NCBI RefSeq assembly: GCF_030817015.1 | Contig: NZ_JAUSYS010000001.1 | Location: 4,712,001 to 4,776,000, forward strand | DNA length: 64,000 bases | Source: Arthrobacter sp. V1I7 | Lineage (GTDB): Bacteria; Actinomycetota; Actinomycetes; Actinomycetales; Micrococcaceae | Direction: 5' to 3' | In this document: one piece after another, positions 16,089 through 24,911 of the stretch | Numbering within the stretch: position 1 is the first letter of the stretch | Layout of the letters: each line of letters starts with the position of its first letter | Notes under the pieces: generated by a model | Database searches by the model: none | The model's input: only the letters and a program-made list of their open reading frames with translations | Told to the model about the DNA's origin: nothing | Translations under genes and position numbers: made by a program

Positions 16089-17207
16089 ATGACTTCATCA
16101 GAGAACCCGGCCGGGGGCGTCCGGCCCCGCCCGGTGGTAGACCTGCTGCCCCGCTACGCGGCCGGCAAACCGCCCGTCCCCGTCGAAGGCCTGGCCAGCT
16201 ACAAACTTTCCTCCAACGAGAACCCGCTGCCCCCGATCCCTGCAGTGCAGCAGGCCATCGCGGCGCAGACCGATTTCAACCGCTACCCGGATCCGCTGAG
16301 CAGCAAGCTGCGCGGTGCGCTCGCCGGGGTCCTGGACGTTCCCGCGGAGGACATCGTCACCGGCGCCGGAAGCCTCGGGGCGCTGAACCAGCTGCTGGCC
16401 ACTTTCGCCGGACAGAACGACGACGGCAAACCCGACGAGGTCATCTACGCCTGGCGCTCATTCGAGGCCTACCCGATCTGCATCGGCCTCGCGGGCGCGG
16501 AGAGTGTCCGGATCCCGCTCACACCCGACGGGCGGCATGATCTGGACGCCATGGCGGCCGCGGTGACGGCCCGCACCAGGATGATTCTGCTCTGCACGCC
16601 CAACAACCCCACCGGGCCGGTCCTGACGTCCACCGAAACAGAGCGCTTCATCCAGACCGTGCCCTCGGATGTCGTCGTGGTCATCGATGAGGCCTATCAG
16701 GAGTTTGTCCGCGCGGATGACGCCGTGGATGGCATCGAGATGTACCGCAAGTACCCCAACGTCGTTGTGCTCCGGACCTTCTCCAAGGCCCACGGCCTGG
16801 CCGGCCTGCGGGTGGGCTACAGCGTGTCCAGCCCCGACCTCACCCAGCACCTGCGCGTCAGTGCCACTCCGTTCGCGGTCTCCCAGATCGCGGAAACCGC
16901 GGCGGTGACCTCGCTGCAGCATCTCGACCAGGTTGTAGAAAGGGTACAAAGCCTGGTGGATGAACGTGATCGTGTCACGGCCGGACTCCGGAAGCTGGGC
17001 TGGTTCGTTCCGGAAGCGCAGGGCAACTTTGTCTGGCTCAATCTCGGCTCCAACAGTGCCGAATTCGCCGCCCTCGCGGGGGAGCGCGCACTGTCGGTAC
17101 GCGCCTTCGGGGACGAGGGGGTGCGCGTCAGCGTCGGCGAGGTCGAGGCCAACACCCGCCTCCTAGAACTCTGTGCGATCTATACAAAACCGCCACAGCG
17201 TTCCTAG
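16089..17207 (+). CDS. hisC: Histidinol-phosphate/aromatic aminotransferase
   Basis: A 372-residue class I/II PLP aminotransferase. KLSSNENPLPP near the N-terminus is characteristic of HisC and the actinobacterial phenylalanine/aromatic aminotransferase Pat. The PLP lysine lies in TFSKAHGLAGLRVGY. A TAGGCT box at 16076-16081 is 7 bases before the ATG and no ribosome site is visible, so the mRNA is probably leaderless; this fixes the start against a longer frame. It stands alone just before the 2-oxoacid dehydrogenase operon, not in a his operon, which makes an aromatic or branched aminotransferase role (Pat) as likely as histidine synthesis. Confidence 0.8.
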   Translation: MTSSENPAGGVRPRPVVDLLPRYAAGKPPVPVEGLASYKLSSNENPLPPIPAVQQAIAAQTDFNRYPDPLSSKLRGALAGVLDVPAEDIVTGAGSLGALNQLLATFAGQNDDGKPDEVIYAWRSFEAYPICIGLAGAESVRIPLTPDGRHDLDAMAAAVTARTRMILLCTPNNPTGPVLTSTETERFIQTVPSDVVVVIDEAYQEFVRADDAVDGIEMYRKYPNVVVLRTFSKAHGLAGLRVGYSVSSPDLTQHLRVSATPFAVSQIAETAAVTSLQHLDQVVERVQSLVDERDRVTAGLRKLGWFVPEAQGNFVWLNLGSNSAEFAALAGERALSVRAFGDEGVRVSVGEVEANTRLLELCAIYTKPPQRS

Positions 17208-17266
17208 CGCTTAACATGGCGTCCGCAGGTGAGGCCCTGCGGATAAAGTAAGACCAATAAGCCAAA

Positions 17267-17308
17267 ATATATGCCGGAATCGGAATGCATTCCGAACGGG
17301 GCATATAT
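17267..17308. promoter_or_regulatory. Concentric 42-bp palindrome before the 2-oxoacid dehydrogenase operon
   Basis: A perfect 14-bp palindrome CGGAATGCATTCCG (17281-17294) is flanked at equal distance by ATATATGCC (17267-17275) and its exact reverse complement GGCATATAT (17300-17308). Both layers share one centre at 17287.5. It ends 45 bases before the E1 alpha start and lies in an A/T-rich pocket suited to a promoter. It is very likely the binding site of a dimeric or tetrameric regulator of the operon. A partial copy GCATTCCGAAC occurs at 19591-19601. Confidence 0.75.
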
Positions 17309-17353
17309 CCCAGCGATTGCCGCGCTTTTGGATGCGGCAAGCAAGGAGACGGT

Positions 17354-18607
17354 ATGGGCGCCACACATCTGCCCGCGACCGAGTTCGACGGAACCGGCAT
17401 GGATGACCAGCGCGAGGCGGAGGCCGAGGCCCGGCTGGGCGGCCCCGCCGAGCCCATGGTGCAGTTGCTGGCGCCCGACGGGACGCTGGGCACGGACCCG
17501 GTTTTCTCGGAATACGCGCAGCGGCTGGACCCGGACAAGCTGCGAGGGTTCTATGCCGACATGGCAAAGATCCGCCGCTTTGACGTGGAAGCCACCGCCC
17601 TCCAGCGCCAGGGCCAGCTTGCGTTGTGGGTCCCGTTGACCGGCCAGGAAGCGGCGCAGATCGGTTCCGGCAGGGCCAGCCAGCCCCAGGACTATATCTT
17701 CCCCACCTACCGCGAGCACGGTGTGGCGCTGACCCGCAACGTTGACCTGGCCGAGCTACTGCGCCAGTTCCGCGGCATCTCCAACGGCGGCTGGAACCCG
17801 AAGGACACCAACTTCCACCTCTACACACTGGTACTCGCCGCGCAGACGCCCCACGCGGTCGGCTACGCGATGGGCATCCAGCGGGACCAGAAGCTCGCGG
17901 CTGCGGCCGCGCAGGCGGACGGAACCGCGGGCCGGCCGAGCGAGCCGAAGGCCGCCGTCGTGGTCTACTTCGGTGACGGCGCGAGCTCGGAGGGAGACGT
18001 TCACGAATCCATGGTGTTCGCCTCCTCCTACAACGCGCCGGTCGTGTTCTTCTGCCAGAACAACCACTGGGCCATTTCGGTGCCCAGCTCGGTGCAGACG
18101 CGGATTCCGCTGTCCAACCGCGCCAAGGGGTACGGCTTCCCTGGCATCCGGGTGGACGGGAATGATGTGATCGCGGTGCACGCGGTGACAGAGTGGGCGC
18201 TCGAGCGGGCCCGCGAGGGCAGGGGTCCCGTGCTGATCGAGGCGTTCACCTACCGCGTCGGGGCGCACACCACGGCAGATGACCCGACGAAATACCGGGA
18301 ATCCGCCGAGGAAGGCCTCTGGAGGGCCAAAGACCCGCTCGACCGCCTGGAGAAGTACCTCCGGGCCGCAGGGCTCGCGGACGACGCGTTCTTTGACCAG
18401 GTCAAGGCCGACGGCGACGAACTGGCCGCTTACGTCCGCAAGACCACCCACGACCTGGAAACCCCGGACATCCGGACGGCCTTCGCCAACACCTACGTGG
18501 AGGCGCACCCGCTGGTGGCCGAGGAGCTGGCCTGGTTCGAGGAGTACAGCGCAGGGTTCGCCGACGAGGCGGAACCGGCCGACGCAGAGACAGGGGCGGC
18601 CCACTGA
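17354..18607 (+). CDS. bkdA: 2-oxoacid dehydrogenase E1 component, alpha subunit
   Basis: A 417-residue TPP-dependent decarboxylase subunit of a pyruvate/branched-chain 2-oxoacid dehydrogenase complex. The TPP motif runs from YFGDGASSEGD to NNHWAISVP (roughly residues 205-240), and the phosphorylation-loop-like YRVGAHTTADDPTKYR follows. AAGGAGAC (17343-17350) supports ATG 17354; an earlier in-frame start would sit in the palindrome. The stop overlaps the E1 beta start by one base (TGATG). The E1 alpha/beta layout and neighbouring aminotransferase favour branched-chain substrates, but pyruvate cannot be excluded. Confidence 0.87.
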   Translation: MGATHLPATEFDGTGMDDQREAEAEARLGGPAEPMVQLLAPDGTLGTDPVFSEYAQRLDPDKLRGFYADMAKIRRFDVEATALQRQGQLALWVPLTGQEAAQIGSGRASQPQDYIFPTYREHGVALTRNVDLAELLRQFRGISNGGWNPKDTNFHLYTLVLAAQTPHAVGYAMGIQRDQKLAAAAAQADGTAGRPSEPKAAVVVYFGDGASSEGDVHESMVFASSYNAPVVFFCQNNHWAISVPSSVQTRIPLSNRAKGYGFPGIRVDGNDVIAVHAVTEWALERAREGRGPVLIEAFTYRVGAHTTADDPTKYRESAEEGLWRAKDPLDRLEKYLRAAGLADDAFFDQVKADGDELAAYVRKTTHDLETPDIRTAFANTYVEAHPLVAEELAWFEEYSAGFADEAEPADAETGAAH

Positions 18608-19587
18608 TGACCACCATGACCATAGCCAAGGCCATCAATGAGGGCCTCCGCGCAACATTGGGCAGCAACCACCGGTCGCTGCTGATGGGTGAGGACATCG
18701 GAGCCCTGGGCGGCGTCTACCGTGTCACCGACGGTCTCCTCGCCGAGTTCGGCGCGGACCGCGTGGTGGACACACCGCTCGCCGAGTCCGGCATCATCGG
18801 CACGGCCATCGGCCTGGCCCTGCGCGGCTACCTGCCCGTCTGCGAGATCCAGTTCGACGGCTTCGTCTTCCCCGGCTTCAACCAGATCACCACGCAGCTG
18901 GCCAAGATGCATTCGCGCAGCAACGGCAACCTGACCGTGCCGGTCGTCATCCGGATCCCTTACGGTGGCGGCATCGGCTCCATTGAGCACCACTCGGAGT
19001 CACCGGAGGCGCTGTTCGCCCACACCGCAGGCCTGCGCATCATCACTCCGTCCAACCCGCACGACGCCTACTGGATGATCCAGCAGGCCGTTGACTGCCA
19101 GGACCCCGTGATCGTCTTCGAACCCAAGCGCCGCTACTGGCTCAAGGGCGAGGTGGACACCGAATCCCCCGGTATGTCGGAGGACCCGTTCAAGGCGCAC
19201 GTGCTGCGCGAGGGAACGGATGCCACCGTCGTCGTCTACGGCCCGCTGGTGCCTGTGGCCCTGGCCGCGGCCAACGCCGCCGCCGAGGATGGTCACAGTG
19301 TCGAGGTAATCGACCTGCGCTCCATCTCGCCGATCGACTTCGACACCGTCACGGCTTCCGTCAACAAGACCGGCCGGCTGATCGTGGCCCACGAGGCGCC
19401 GACGTTCGGCGGCATCGGCGGGGAAATTGCGGCCCGGATCAGTGAACGGGCCTTCCACTCGCTCGAGGCGCCGGTCATCCGGGTGGGCGGCTTCCACATG
19501 CCCTACCCCGTGGCCAAGGTCGAGGAAGACTACCTGCCGGATATCGACCGCATCCTCGAGGCACTCGAGCGAGCCCTTTCCTACTGA
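18607..19587 (+). CDS. bkdB: 2-oxoacid dehydrogenase E1 component, beta subunit
   Basis: A 326-residue beta chain that completes the E1 active site with the previous gene. Family landmarks: LLMGEDIGALGGVYRVT near the N-terminus, DTPLAESGIIGTAIG with the conserved glutamate (about residue 59), FDGFVFPGFNQI, and the C-terminal transketolase domain ending GGFHMPYPVAKVEEDYLPD. Translational overlap TGATG with E1 alpha. The 54-bp gap to the E2 gene contains GCATTCCGAAC, matching half of the upstream operator. Confidence 0.88.
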   Translation: MTTMTIAKAINEGLRATLGSNHRSLLMGEDIGALGGVYRVTDGLLAEFGADRVVDTPLAESGIIGTAIGLALRGYLPVCEIQFDGFVFPGFNQITTQLAKMHSRSNGNLTVPVVIRIPYGGGIGSIEHHSESPEALFAHTAGLRIITPSNPHDAYWMIQQAVDCQDPVIVFEPKRRYWLKGEVDTESPGMSEDPFKAHVLREGTDATVVVYGPLVPVALAAANAAAEDGHSVEVIDLRSISPIDFDTVTASVNKTGRLIVAHEAPTFGGIGGEIAARISERAFHSLEAPVIRVGGFHMPYPVAKVEEDYLPDIDRILEALERALSY

Positions 19588-19641
19588 AACGCATTCCGAA
19601 CCGCCATACTGCCGGGACGCCTTCTCCAACCAAGGACCACC

Positions 19642-21150
19642 ATGACTCTTCACAAGTTCAACCTCCCCGACGTGGGCGAAGGGCTGACCGAGGCCGAAAT
19701 CGTCTCCTGGAAGGTCCGGGCGGGGGACACGGTGGCCGTCAATGACGTCATCTGCGAGATCGAGACCGCCAAGTCCCTCGTCGAGCTGCCCTCCCCGTTT
19801 GCCGGCACGGTCGCGGAACTGCTGGTCCCGGAGGGGGTAACGGTCGACGTCGGAACCCCGATCATCAGCGTCAATGATACGGAGGCGGCCGTCGCCGGGG
19901 CCGCCCCGGCCGGCGCCCCTGCCGCTGCCGTCCCGGCCGCGGCGCCGGTTGACCAGCCCATGTACGGGAAGTTGGACGAAGACATCTCCGACGCCGGCGG
20001 ACCGGCCGGGCTCCCGGCCGGCGGACCGCTGGTGGGGTCCGGACCGAAGGCCGACGCCGCGAAGCGCCGCCGCCGGGTGTCCTCGGCCCCGGCGTTCAAG
20101 CCTCCGGTTCCGACACCTTCAACCGCCGGACCCGGTCCGGTGGCCGCGCCCGTCAGCCCGGCCGAACGCGCCGTTCCGGCGGAGGGCATCGTTCCGGCGG
20201 AAGGCATCGACCCTCGGCCCACCCTCGGCGGTGCCATCACCGGCCTCGTCAACCGGGTCCTCGCCAAGCCGCCCGTCCGCAAGATTGCGCGCGATCTGGG
20301 CATCGACCTGTCCGATGTCGTCCCCACCGGCGCCCGCGGCGAGGTGACCCGCGAGGACCTGGTCAGCTACCAGGCACAGCGCGACGCCGAGGTGGACAAG
20401 GCCGACAGCTTCTGGGGTAAGACCGGGCGCCCGCAGGATCAGCGCCTTGAACGGATCCCGGTCAAGGGCGTCCGCAAGGCCACGGCCAAGGCCATGGTCG
20501 AGTCGGCCTTTTCCGCCCCGCATGTGAGTATCTTCGTGGACGTCGACGCGAGCCGCACGATGGAATTCGTGAAGCGGCTGAAGGCCTCCCGCGACTTCGA
20601 AGGCATCAAGGTCTCGCCGCTGCTGATTCTCGCCAAGGCCGTCATCTGGGCAGCGGCCCGCAACCCGAGCGTCAACGCCACCTGGGTGGACAACCCGGAC
20701 GGCAGCGATTCGGCCGAGATCCAGGTCAAGCACTTCATGAACCTCGGCATCGCCGCCGCGACGCCCCGCGGCCTCATGGTGCCCAACATCAAGAACGCCC
20801 AGGACCTCTCGCTCAAGGAACTGGCACTTGCCCTGAACGAGCTGGCCACCACCGCCCGCGCCGGCAAGACCCAGCCCGCCCAGATGCAGGGCGGCACCCT
20901 CACTGTCACCAATATCGGGGCGCTCGGAATCGACACCGGCACGCCCATCATCAACCCCGGCGAGGTCGCGATCGTGGCCTTCGGCACCATCAAGCAGAAG
21001 CCGTGGGTCCTCGACGGCGAGGTGATTCCGCGCTGGATCACCACCCTCGGCGGTTCCTTCGACCACCGGGTCGTGGACGGCGACCTCTCGGCCCGCTTCA
21101 TGGCCGACGTCGCGTCCATTCTGGAAGAACCCGCGCTGCTGCTGGACTGA
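19642..21150 (+). CDS. bkdC: 2-oxoacid dehydrogenase E2, dihydrolipoamide acyltransferase
   Basis: A 502-residue core protein of the complex. One lipoyl domain spans about 1-78 with the lipoylated Lys44 in EIETAKSLV; a long Pro/Ala linker follows, then a peripheral-subunit-binding domain ([29 protein letters not shown], about 213-241), and the catalytic domain ending in [12 protein letters not shown] with catalytic His475 and Asp479. ATG 19642 follows AAGGACC. No E3 (lpd) gene follows, so the E3 must come from elsewhere. With E1 alpha and beta it oxidises a 2-oxo acid to acyl-CoA. Confidence 0.9.
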   Translation: MTLHKFNLPDVGEGLTEAEIVSWKVRAGDTVAVNDVICEIETAKSLVELPSPFAGTVAELLVPEGVTVDVGTPIISVNDTEAAVAGAAPAGAPAAAVPAAAPVDQPMYGKLDEDISDAGGPAGLPAGGPLVGSGPKADAAKRRRRVSSAPAFKPPVPTPSTAGPGPVAAPVSPAERAVPAEGIVPAEGIDPRPTLGGAITGLVNRVLAKPPVRKIARDLGIDLSDVVPTGARGEVTREDLVSYQAQRDAEVDKADSFWGKTGRPQDQRLERIPVKGVRKATAKAMVESAFSAPHVSIFVDVDASRTMEFVKRLKASRDFEGIKVSPLLILAKAVIWAAARNPSVNATWVDNPDGSDSAEIQVKHFMNLGIAAATPRGLMVPNIKNAQDLSLKELALALNELATTARAGKTQPAQMQGGTLTVTNIGALGIDTGTPIINPGEVAIVAFGTIKQKPWVLDGEVIPRWITTLGGSFDHRVVDGDLSARFMADVASILEEPALLLD

Positions 21151-21194
21151 CACCCGTTGGCGCCATTGGTATGTAAACCGTCCTAATAGCTCTA

Positions 21195-21233
21195 AAACAG
21201 GTATTTCCCCTTACTAATCGGGGATCCTAAGCT
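21195..21233 (+). promoter_or_regulatory. catR promoter with duplicated 17-bp element
   Basis: AAACAGGTATTTCCCCT at 21195-21211 is followed after 16 bp by a TAAGCT -10-like box at 21228-21233. The identical 17-mer and identical 16-bp spacing to a TANNNT box recur before catA. The element would cover about -45 to -29, overlapping the -35 position, as expected for a LysR-type activator site (inference: CatR). Confidence 0.65.
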
Positions 21234-21277
21234 GGTTGGAGCAGGCGCCGGGCCTGCTCCGATCCGCCGGGGGCAAA

Positions 21278-22258
21278 ATGGAGACGCGGCATCTCAAGTA
21301 CTTCATCGCGGTGGCCGAAGAACGCCACTTTGGCCGGGCAGCCCGCCGCCTGCATATGGCCCAGCCCCCGCTGTCCCAGCAGATCCGCCAACTGGAGGAA
21401 CAGCTCGGCACACCGCTCCTGATCCGCACCACCCGAAAAGTGGAGCTCACCCCGGCGGGACAGGTCCTGCTGGACCGCGGCAGGGTGCTGTTGCAGGAAC
21501 TCGACGCGCTCGAGGAGGACGTCCAGCAAGTCGGCGCCGGTGCCACCGGGGTCATCCGGGTGGGGTTTACAGGAACCGCCACTTACCGGCTGATGCCAAG
21601 CATCGTCCAGGCGGCCCGCCGCACCCTGCCAGGACTGCGCATCACTGTCCAGGGTGAGATGCTGACGCCGCAGATGGAGTCCGCGCTCGAGGACGGACGG
21701 CTCGACGTCGCCGTCCTCCGCCCGCCGGTCCGCTCCGGAATTGTGGCCCTCAAACTGCTCGAACAGGATCAGCTGGTCGCCGCACTGCCAGCGGATTCAC
21801 CGCTGGCAGCCAGGGGCACCCTGGAACTGGCGGAGCTCGCCGGCCAGGACTTCATCGGCTATCCCAGCTATTCCGCCGTGAGCAGCATTTTGGTGGACGC
21901 CTGCCGCAAGGCCGGATTCCAGCCACGGCTCGTCCAGGAGGCGAGGGAAACCTCGACCCTGCTCTCGCTCGTCGCGGCCGGGATGGGGATCGCCCTGGTC
22001 CCGATGACCTCGCGGACGTTCTCCTTCCAAGGCGTCGTGTTCCGGCCGCTGCGCAACCCGCCGCCGGTCGACCTCGCCGTCGCGTGGAACCGGAACAGCG
22101 AGACGCCGCTGCTGCACAATTTCCTACGGCTCTTCGACTACCTGCCAGCCCCCCAGCCGGGTCAGCCGAGTCAGTCGGGCGCGCAGCAGCGCCCAACACC
22201 TCCAGAGCCACCATCACCGCCAGTAGCCGCAGTAAAGGAAACACCCCGTGAAAATTGA
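21278..22258 (+). CDS. catR: LysR family regulator of catechol catabolism
   Basis: A 326-residue LysR protein. The N-terminal HTH covers METRHLKYFIAVAEERHFGRAARRLHMAQPPLSQQIRQLEEQLG; the effector domain (about 90-295) has the usual two-lobed periplasmic-binding fold and should bind cis,cis-muconate by analogy with CatR/BenM. The last 30 residues are Pro/Gln-rich. ATG 21278 is preferred to the upstream TTG. Unusually for this family it is not divergent: it reads into catB and overlaps it by 11 bases, so regulator and enzyme share a message. Confidence 0.87.
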   Translation: METRHLKYFIAVAEERHFGRAARRLHMAQPPLSQQIRQLEEQLGTPLLIRTTRKVELTPAGQVLLDRGRVLLQELDALEEDVQQVGAGATGVIRVGFTGTATYRLMPSIVQAARRTLPGLRITVQGEMLTPQMESALEDGRLDVAVLRPPVRSGIVALKLLEQDQLVAALPADSPLAARGTLELAELAGQDFIGYPSYSAVSSILVDACRKAGFQPRLVQEARETSTLLSLVAAGMGIALVPMTSRTFSFQGVVFRPLRNPPPVDLAVAWNRNSETPLLHNFLRLFDYLPAPQPGQPSQSGAQQRPTPPEPPSPPVAAVKETPREN

Positions 22259-23348
22259 ACGCATCGAGGCTATCCCCTATGCCATCCCCTACGCGCGTCC
22301 CCTGAAGTTCGCCAGCGGGGAAGTCACCTCCGCGGAGCACGTGCTGGTCAGGATCCACACCGACACCGGCATCTGCGGTGTGGCGGACACGCCCCCGCGG
22401 CCCTACACCTACGGCGAAACCCAGGACTCCATCGTCTCCGTGGTGACCAGGGTGTTTGCCCCGCAGCTGATCGGACTCGACCCGCTGGACCGCTCCAAAG
22501 TCCAGCAACTGCTCCGCCGCACCATCCACAACCCCACCGCCAAAGGCGCCCTGGACATCGCACTCTGGGACATCGTCGGGATCTCGCTGGGCACCCCGGT
22601 GCACAAACTGCTCGGCGGCTTCACGGACAGCATGCGGGTCTCCCACATGCTCGGCTTCAAACCCGCCGCCGAGTTGCTGGACGAGGCGCTGCGGTTCCGC
22701 GAGACCTACGGGATCAACACGTTCAAACTCAAGACGGGCCGGCGGCCGCTGTCCCTCGACGTCGAGGCCTGCCATGTGTTGCGCGAGGGCCTGGGCGAGG
22801 ACACTGAGATCTACCTCGACGCTAACCGCGGCTGGACGGCAAACGAGGCCATGGAAGTGCTCCGCCGCACCGCAGGACTCGGCTTGTCCGCGCTGGAGGA
22901 ACCGTGCGAGGCCGGCGAGGCCATGGGCCGCCGCAGGCTGGTCCAGCACTCGAGCATCCCGATCGTCGGCGACGAAAGCGTCCCCACCCTCGGCGACGTC
23001 TCCCGCGAGCTGCTCTCCGGCGGCAGCAACGCCATCTGCATCAAGACGGCGCGCAGCGGCTTCACCGAGGCCGCACAGATCCTCGGACTCTGTGAAGGCC
23101 TCGGCGTGGACGTCACGATGGGCAACCAGATCGACACGCAGGTAGGCAGCCTCGCCACCGTGACCTTCGGCGCGGCGTTCGAGGCCAGCTCCCGGCGGGC
23201 GGGGGAGCTCTCCAACTTCCTGGACATGACGGATGACCTGCTGGCCGAGCCGCTCCGCATCACCAACGGCGCGATCCGCGTCCGCGAGGTCCCCGGCGTC
23301 GGTGCTGCCATCGACGCCGACAAACTCCAGACCTACCGCCAGGACTGA
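22248..23348 (+). CDS. catB: Muconate cycloisomerase
   Basis: A 366-residue enolase-superfamily enzyme converting cis,cis-muconate to muconolactone. Catalytic set visible: KLK pair Lys160/Lys162 in FKLKTGR, metal ligands Asp191 (DANRGW), Glu217 (EEP) and Asp242 (GDES), and the general acid/base Lys266 (CIKTARSG). GTG 22248 lies inside the end of catR. Dipeptide epimerases share this fold, but the catC and catA genes downstream settle the role. 62 bp separate it from catC. Confidence 0.92.
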   Translation: MKIERIEAIPYAIPYARPLKFASGEVTSAEHVLVRIHTDTGICGVADTPPRPYTYGETQDSIVSVVTRVFAPQLIGLDPLDRSKVQQLLRRTIHNPTAKGALDIALWDIVGISLGTPVHKLLGGFTDSMRVSHMLGFKPAAELLDEALRFRETYGINTFKLKTGRRPLSLDVEACHVLREGLGEDTEIYLDANRGWTANEAMEVLRRTAGLGLSALEEPCEAGEAMGRRRLVQHSSIPIVGDESVPTLGDVSRELLSGGSNAICIKTARSGFTEAAQILGLCEGLGVDVTMGNQIDTQVGSLATVTFGAAFEASSRRAGELSNFLDMTDDLLAEPLRITNGAIRVREVPGVGAAIDADKLQTYRQD

Positions 23349-23410
23349 CCTGGGCCCGCGCCGACCCCTGGCAAAACCTAGCCGACACCTGACAAAACTA
23401 GGAGAAACTC

Positions 23411-23689
23411 ATGCTGTATCTGGTCCGCATGGAAGTTAGCATCCCGCTGGAGATGCCCAAAGAACGCGCCGATGCCATCAAAGCCGAGGAACGCGAATAC
23501 TCCCAACAGCTCCAGCGCGACGGCCGCTGGGCGCAATTGTGGCGGGTGGTGGGGGAGTATTCCAACTACTCGGTCTTCGACGTCGCGGACAACGACGAGC
23601 TGCACACCCTGCTTGCCGGCCTGCCGCTCTTTCCGTACATGGACATCAAGGTCACGCCGCTGGCCAAGCACCCGTCCGCCATCGAATAG
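23411..23689 (+). CDS. catC: Muconolactone delta-isomerase
   Basis: A 92-residue enzyme, the standard length, that shifts the double bond of muconolactone to give 3-oxoadipate enol-lactone. MLYLVRMEVSIPLEMP and the LLAGLPLFPYMDIKVTPLAKHPS C-terminus are typical of CatC. ATG 23411 has AGGAGAAA upstream. It forms one message with catR and catB. The next enzymes (enol-lactone hydrolase, CoA transferase, thiolase) are not in this window. Confidence 0.93.
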   Translation: MLYLVRMEVSIPLEMPKERADAIKAEEREYSQQLQRDGRWAQLWRVVGEYSNYSVFDVADNDELHTLLAGLPLFPYMDIKVTPLAKHPSAIE

Positions 23690-23737
23690 CCCGGCCCCGC
23701 CTCCAGCATTCATACCCAAAAACTTTCAATGAGCCGG

Positions 23738-23776
23738 AAACAGGTATTTCCCCTCGATCCATTCCGGGCCTACCGT
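23738..23776 (+). promoter_or_regulatory. catA promoter with duplicated 17-bp element
   Basis: Exact copy of AAACAGGTATTTCCCCT at 23738-23754, then 16 bp and a TACCGT box at 23771-23776, the same geometry as before catR. Predicted transcript start is near 23783, leaving about 100 bases of leader before ATG 23886. This gives catA its own promoter, probably under CatR. Confidence 0.65.
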
Positions 23777-23885
23777 TGAAACAGCACCGGATGTGATGCG
23801 CGGCACGACGCGCGGCGCAGCATGCCAGTCCGAAACCCACCGACAACCGCTTTTTACGATCGTTCTTTTTGACAAGGGAGTCACC

Positions 23886-24734
23886 ATGACAATGGAAACC
23901 GAAGCCACTGCGGCCGCTTCTGGCGCGGGGGCCACCGCCCGCTTCCGCGAGAGCAAGCACCTTGCGGCCGGGACCAGCCAGGAGCGGGTCAGCACCCTCG
24001 CTGGCCGGGTCATCAAGGCGATCAACGACACTGTCCTGGACGAGAAGGTCACCTACAACGAGTACAACGCCTTCAAGGCGTGGCTCATCCAAGTCGGCGA
24101 GGACGGCGAATGGCCGCTGTTCCTCGACGTCTGGGTGGAGCATTCCGTCGAGGAGGTTGCCAACGCCAACCGGCACGGTTCCAAGGGAACCATCGAGGGC
24201 CCGTACTACATCCCGAACGCGCCCTCGCAGGACACCCCGGCCACCCTGCCGATGCGCGACGACGAACCCGGCACGCCGCTGCTGTTCCGGGGCCAGGTCA
24301 CGAACGTCGCCGGCGAGCCGCTCGCAGGGGCACTGATCGAGCTGTGGCACGCCGATGACCTCGGCTTCTATTCCCAGTTCGCTCCCGGGCTGCCTGAATG
24401 GAACCTCCGCGGCTCCATCATCGCCGACGGCCACGGCAACTTCCAGATCAACACAATGCAGCCTGCGCCGTACCAGATCCCCACCGACGGCGCCTGCGGT
24501 GCCCTCATCGCCGCGGCCGGCTGGCACGCCTGGCGGCCGGCCCACTTGCACCTGAAGGTTTCGGCCCCGGAGCACCAGCTCATCACCACCCAGCTCTACT
24601 TCGAAGGCGACGAGCACGTCGCTGACGACATCGCCTCGGCTGTGAAGCCCGAACTCGTCCTTGCCCCCACAGAGCGCGCCGACGGCAAGGGCCGCGAAGT
24701 CACTTACGACTTCATTCTCGACCCCCAGGACTAA
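23886..24734 (+). CDS. catA: Catechol 1,2-dioxygenase
   Basis: A 282-residue intradiol dioxygenase that opens catechol to cis,cis-muconate using Fe(III). The four iron ligands are readable: Tyr162 (GFYSQF), Tyr196 (PAPYQIP), His220 and His222 (RPAHLHL), with Arg218 beside them. An N-terminal helical linker domain (about 20-100) precedes the IEGPYYIPNAP entry loop. ATG 23886 follows AAGGGAG; the longer in-frame extension covers the leader. Length matches CatA/BenC-type enzymes. It is the first enzyme of the ortho-cleavage route encoded around it. Confidence 0.95.
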   Translation: MTMETEATAAASGAGATARFRESKHLAAGTSQERVSTLAGRVIKAINDTVLDEKVTYNEYNAFKAWLIQVGEDGEWPLFLDVWVEHSVEEVANANRHGSKGTIEGPYYIPNAPSQDTPATLPMRDDEPGTPLLFRGQVTNVAGEPLAGALIELWHADDLGFYSQFAPGLPEWNLRGSIIADGHGNFQINTMQPAPYQIPTDGACGALIAAAGWHAWRPAHLHLKVSAPEHQLITTQLYFEGDEHVADDIASAVKPELVLAPTERADGKGREVTYDFILDPQD

Positions 24735-24911
24735 TCCGCCCATCCAGGGCCCGGGGCACCCAAATGCCCCCGGGCCCGACCCGGCCGGGCCCTATCCAGA
24801 CATCATCCCCACCACCCGCCGTGATGCCGCCTGTCCAAAATCAAGCCGCCGCACCGCGTGGATCCCGGATCAATCGGATCAGAACATCACACACACGAAA
24901 GTGAGTTACCG

